Below are positions 50,899 to 53,678 of a stretch of 53,678 bases of DNA, in pieces. The DNA comes from CAZJDV01 sp964544865 (lineage in GTDB: Bacteria; Chloroflexota; Dehalococcoidia; Lucifugimonadales; CAJWER01): the NCBI GenBank assembly GCA_964544865.1, contig CAZJDV010000008.1, forward strand, positions 1 to 53,678, read 5' to 3'. A model generated the notes under the pieces. That model worked only from the letters and a program-made list of their open reading frames with translations. It was not told where the DNA came from and did no database searches. Positions within the stretch are counted from its first letter, which is position 1. The number at the start of each line of letters is the position of its first letter. Both the position numbers and the translations under genes were made by a program.

Positions 50899-51315
50899 CC
50901 ACCGGCCACTCGCGCGTCCACCTGAGCCTCACCCAGAGCGGCCGCCCCGGTCCGTTGGGACCCGCGGTGTGCCAATTACCTCGCTCGATTGGAGGCGCAC
51001 TGCCCCTCCAGGCACTATGCCCGCAGGCCGCCGCCGGGAGACCTCCCCCATCGATTCCTCGCATATTCCCGTTCGCGTTTCAAAAAACGTAGTTGTGATT
51101 ACGCTGGTGTAGTAGCCTTCGGGCGCGATACCGGTATTCTACGACGGCGGTACAGGCCAACCAGAGCACTAACGGGATCGGTCGTTCTGTCGTTAAACCC
51201 ATTGAAACGAATTGCAGCCGGGCATCATCTGACCTTATTAGGGCCGGGCCTACTCGGTTTTGCGGACTCTCCGGACCGGATCTCGTTGCGATTGTTCGCA
51301 CAGGGGGACCCCAAA
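50899..51315. other. Non-coding region before the HtrA-like gene
   Basis: About 415 bases. The frame of the protease is open backwards through much of this stretch, but its translation (Arg- and Pro-rich) is unlike the protease N-terminus. AGGGGG with GTG 51316 defines a better start. No clear promoter, terminator or RNA was found. Confidence 0.35.
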
Positions 51316-52665
51316 GTGATCACTCGCACGCATCTGATTATGGCAATTTCGCTAATCGTTGTTTTCGGGCTTCTGGCCTGTGGGGGCGACAAGCCTGCGG
51401 GGGGCACGCCTGCCGAGGCGGCGGCCGCGGCCACTGCGGTCACCCAGACGGTGCAAGTAGCGGCAGACCCACCGACGGCGGTTCCAACGGCGGCGGTCCG
51501 ACAGGAGCCGGCCCTTGCGGCGAGCCCGACCGAATCAGCCGGCGCGCAGGCGAGCCCCACGTCGGCACAGGCCGCCGTAACGCCGCCCTCGGCGACTCCG
51601 ACTCCCGCGCCTGCCCCATCGGCGACGCAGGCCAGCGTCCCCGATCCGCGGCCCACGGCCGTGGCTAACGGCGCCGTCCCAAACGCGGACATCGCTTTTC
51701 AGACGGACGGCGACGAGACCCTGAGCACCGTGGAGGTCGTCAAGATTCTGCGCCCCTCAGTGGTCCATGTAGCCACCAGCCTGGACGCGGGGATGGGCAC
51801 GCTGAACCAGCCCGTGCAAGAGGGCGTCGGCACGGGAGTGATCCTTGACGGGGATGGTCACATTCTCACCAACTTCCACGTGGTGGAGGGCGCCCAGCGG
51901 ATTATCGTCACTCTGGACAGCAAGCTAAGCTTTGAGGCCGAGCTGATCGGCGGGGACCTCAGGACCGACACGGCGGTGATCCGCATCGACGCCGAGGGAC
52001 TCGTCCCCGCGATGCTGGGAGTGTCGGCGGAGCTCGAGGTGGGCGAGGACGTCATCGCCATCGGCCACGCCCTCGGGTTGCGAGGCGGCCCCACGGTCAG
52101 CAAAGGCGTGGTCAGTGCTCTCGGACGCTCCATCGCCACTGGCCCGCAGACCACCATCGTGGACCTGATCCAGACCGACGCCTCCATTAACCCCGGCAAC
52201 AGCGGCGGCCCCCTGGTAAATGACAGGGCCGAGGTCGTTGGGATACACACAGCCATTATCAAGGAGAGCCAAGGCATCGGCTTCGCCATCAATATCGACG
52301 GCGCAAAGATGGTGGCGGAGCAGCTCGTCGCCAAGGGGTATGTGGAACGGGGCTTCATCGGAATCACGCCATTCGATCTCACGCCAGCGCTCATCAGTCA
52401 GACCAACCTTGGTCTGCCTATCGATATCGTCGAGGGAGTCATCGTTCTCGACGTTGGGCCGGGGTTCCCGGCGGAGCAAGCCGGTATCCAAATCGGTGAC
52501 GTTATCGTAGAGATGGCCGGCCAGCCCGTCGTGAACACCGGCCAGCTTTCCATTTTCCTGATGTCTCACCTTCCCGGCGAGGATGTGGAGGTCGGCTTTT
52601 ACAGAGGCAAGGACAAGATGACGTTGACGGTTACGCTGGCGGAGCGACCGGCGGAGGCGCGATAG
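51316..52665 (+). CDS. HtrA/DegP-type serine protease, lipoprotein
   Basis: A 449-residue protease. GTG 51316 starts a lipoprotein signal (HLIMAISLIVVFGLLACGG, lipobox LLAC). A Pro/Thr/Ala-rich linker of ~90 residues follows. The trypsin-like domain has His in ILTNFHVVEGAQ, Asp in LRTDTAVIRID and Ser in INPGNSGGPLVN. One C-terminal PDZ domain (VLDVGPGFPAEQAGIQIGDV) follows. It would be anchored to the outer face of the membrane and degrade or refold damaged proteins. The linker suggests it spans a wall or surface layer. Confidence 0.92.
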   Translation: MITRTHLIMAISLIVVFGLLACGGDKPAGGTPAEAAAAATAVTQTVQVAADPPTAVPTAAVRQEPALAASPTESAGAQASPTSAQAAVTPPSATPTPAPAPSATQASVPDPRPTAVANGAVPNADIAFQTDGDETLSTVEVVKILRPSVVHVATSLDAGMGTLNQPVQEGVGTGVILDGDGHILTNFHVVEGAQRIIVTLDSKLSFEAELIGGDLRTDTAVIRIDAEGLVPAMLGVSAELEVGEDVIAIGHALGLRGGPTVSKGVVSALGRSIATGPQTTIVDLIQTDASINPGNSGGPLVNDRAEVVGIHTAIIKESQGIGFAINIDGAKMVAEQLVAKGYVERGFIGITPFDLTPALISQTNLGLPIDIVEGVIVLDVGPGFPAEQAGIQIGDVIVEMAGQPVVNTGQLSIFLMSHLPGEDVEVGFYRGKDKMTLTVTLAERPAEAR

Positions 52666-52675
52666 GAGACGAATC

Positions 52676-53260
52676 TTGGATGTCGTCAAAAAGGGCACCC
52701 TGGTCTGGTCCGGGGAGCACTGGATCAACTACCTCCGGCGGCCGGGTGAGGGCCGGGACAACGGGATGGTCAGCCTGTACCACACACGGCAGAGCGCCGC
52801 GGGAGAGGGGACCGCCGCCTTCATTGACATACCGGGCGACGAGGGCCTCACCGCGCTTTGCACCGACAACCGGGACGTGGCGGAGCTCGTTCTGGAGACG
52901 ATGATACGTGGCAGGGGCACTCCCTTTGACAGGGACATGCCGGTGGTGGATGCCTGGATCACCCGCGACGGCGACATCAGGAAAAATCCTTCATGGACGG
53001 TCCGGTTGGGCGGGCGCGAGATCGTGTCCACGTGGCGGGTCGCCGAGCCGCCGGTGATAATGTACGGCCCCGCGCCGAGCGGCATCGAGAGGATCGAGAT
53101 ATTCTCGGTCCTCTATTTCACCAACGAGGCGTCCATTACGGTGGACGGTCGGGCCGTCTCGGGCGAGCCTTACACGAGGGACATCTGGCGCAGCAGCATC
53201 GGCGGAGACCGCAGCTCCAGCGTCTTCGCCCTCGCCGAGACGATCATCCGGGTGGGGTAG
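52676..53260 (+). CDS. Conserved hypothetical protein
   Basis: A 194-residue soluble protein, no signal or membrane segment. TTG 52676 follows GGAG at good spacing. It has a Trp-rich N-terminus (LVWSGEHWINYLR) and an immunoglobulin-like or lipocalin-like strand pattern (IEIFSVLYFTNEASITVDGR). No family recognised. It lies 10 bases after the HtrA gene and may be co-transcribed with it. Confidence 0.6.
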   Translation: MDVVKKGTLVWSGEHWINYLRRPGEGRDNGMVSLYHTRQSAAGEGTAAFIDIPGDEGLTALCTDNRDVAELVLETMIRGRGTPFDRDMPVVDAWITRDGDIRKNPSWTVRLGGREIVSTWRVAEPPVIMYGPAPSGIERIEIFSVLYFTNEASITVDGRAVSGEPYTRDIWRSSIGGDRSSSVFALAETIIRVG

Positions 53261-53275
53261 GGCTCGACCGCTACT

Positions 53276-53678
53276 CTACGCCGTCTCGTGGGCAGGCCGG
53301 CGCCAGGCCAGCCCCTCCGTCCTACGCATGAACTCGGCGTGAATCGTCGAATTCGAGGCTATCAGCCCGTCGCTGTAGAGTCCCGCCCTCTTGCCGGTGC
53401 GGTCGGTGATGACGCCGCCGGCCTCCTCCACCAGCAGCATGCCGGCGACCTGGTCCCACGGCTCGAGCTGGTGGTGGAAGTACAGGTCTGTCAGACCCGC
53501 GGCCGCATACGATAATCCCATCGCCGCCGAGCCCATGATGCGCGCCGTCTGCATTCCGGGCCAGATCGAGCCGATGACGTCCAAGCCATTGATCGCGCCC
53601 TCGTTGTTGTAGCTCAGGTCCATGCCCAGGATACTGTCGTCGATGGCCGTCTTGCCGGACACCCTTATGCGCTCGCCG
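53276..53678 (-). CDS. Inositol monophosphatase family protein, 5' end outside window
   Basis: The C-terminal 133 residues are seen. ARIMGSAAMGLSYAAAGLTD and the second signature EPWDQVAGMLLVEEAGGVI are diagnostic, with Asp in WDQVA a metal ligand. The first metal motif lies outside the window. Family members hydrolyse inositol phosphates, fructose-1,6-bisphosphate or PAP. Confidence 0.88.
   Translation of the reverse strand, partial: GERIRVSGKTAIDDSILGMDLSYNNEGAINGLDVIGSIWPGMQTARIMGSAAMGLSYAAAGLTDLYFHHQLEPWDQVAGMLLVEEAGGVITDRTGKRAGLYSDGLIASNSTIHAEFMRRTEGLAWRRPAHETA

Noticed and set aside
50989..51315. N-terminal extension of the HtrA-like protein
   Set aside because: Open frame only; it would bury the lipoprotein signal, and AGGGGG-GTG at 51316 is the better start.
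1..53678. CRISPR arrays, tRNA, rRNA or transposase genes
   Set aside because: No regularly spaced repeats, no tRNA T-arm in a foldable context and no transposase motif seen on either strand.

Overview
The window is a high-GC bacterial chromosome segment, most likely from Chloroflexota (a Dehalococcoidia/SAR202-like lineage). That assignment is an inference. It rests on a giant membrane protein with the YYYxG-type domain known mainly from Chloroflexota and archaea, on GC-rich coding sequence with many GTG/TTG starts, and on a catabolic gene set of the kind SAR202 genomes carry (Gfo/Idh/MocA oxidoreductase, amidohydrolase, DadA-like oxidase, enolase-superfamily dehydratase). Two runs of ten Ns (14043-14052 and 14801-14810) mark it as a scaffold assembled from shorter contigs.

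Layout. 1-4.0 kb: catabolic oxidoreductases. 4.0-4.65 kb: a FitAB/VapBC-like toxin-antitoxin pair. 4.7-8.9 kb: a minus-strand operon (NDUFA9-like SDR, folC, fabF) bracketed by two inverted copies of a ~136-bp MITE-like element. 8.9-10.5 kb: GNAT and Nudix genes and an orphan ribbon-helix-helix protein. 10.5-21.6 kb: the pyrimidine operon pyrR-pyrB-pyrC-carA-[vapBC, HAD remnant, hybrid histidine kinase]-carB, headed by a PyrR-responsive attenuator. 21.6-23.2 kb: a small membrane protein and a glycerol-1-phosphate dehydrogenase-like enzyme. 23.2-27.7 kb: dnaA, a probable oriC, obg, nadD, pyrE. 27.7-30.6 kb: a histidine phosphatase, a class IV aminotransferase with a perfect palindrome over its -10 box, and an AI-2E family exporter. 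30.7-32.0 kb: a lone AAA+ ATPase with tandem upstream repeats. 32.3-36.9 kb: the giant GT-C/YYY fusion protein. 37.0-43.4 kb: intact genes (Lrp-type RAM protein, Fe-ADH, enolase-superfamily enzyme) alternating with three broken ones (sulfite-oxidase-like, UspA-like, B12-activation-domain-like). 43.6-47.3 kb: a three-gene TPP enzyme / GHMP sugar kinase / sugar nucleotidyltransferase cassette. 47.3-53.7 kb: uvrA, rpsU, a lipoprotein HtrA protease, a conserved unknown and an inositol monophosphatase.

How the genes fit together. pyrR, pyrB, pyrC, carA and carB encode the first three steps of UMP synthesis plus their regulator, and pyrE lies near dnaA. The attenuator has an exact match to the PyrR-binding consensus, and its terminator hairpin also contains the pyrR Shine-Dalgarno, so both transcription and translation may be controlled. 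The insertion between carA and carB still ends in an ATGA overlap with carB. Several genes are disrupted (vapC, HAD, hybrid kinase, Mo-enzyme, UspA, B12 protein). Some single-base shifts could be sequencing errors, but in-frame stops and internal deletions suggest real decay in at least the 37-43 kb and carA-carB regions.

No CRISPR array, tRNA, rRNA or transposase gene was seen.
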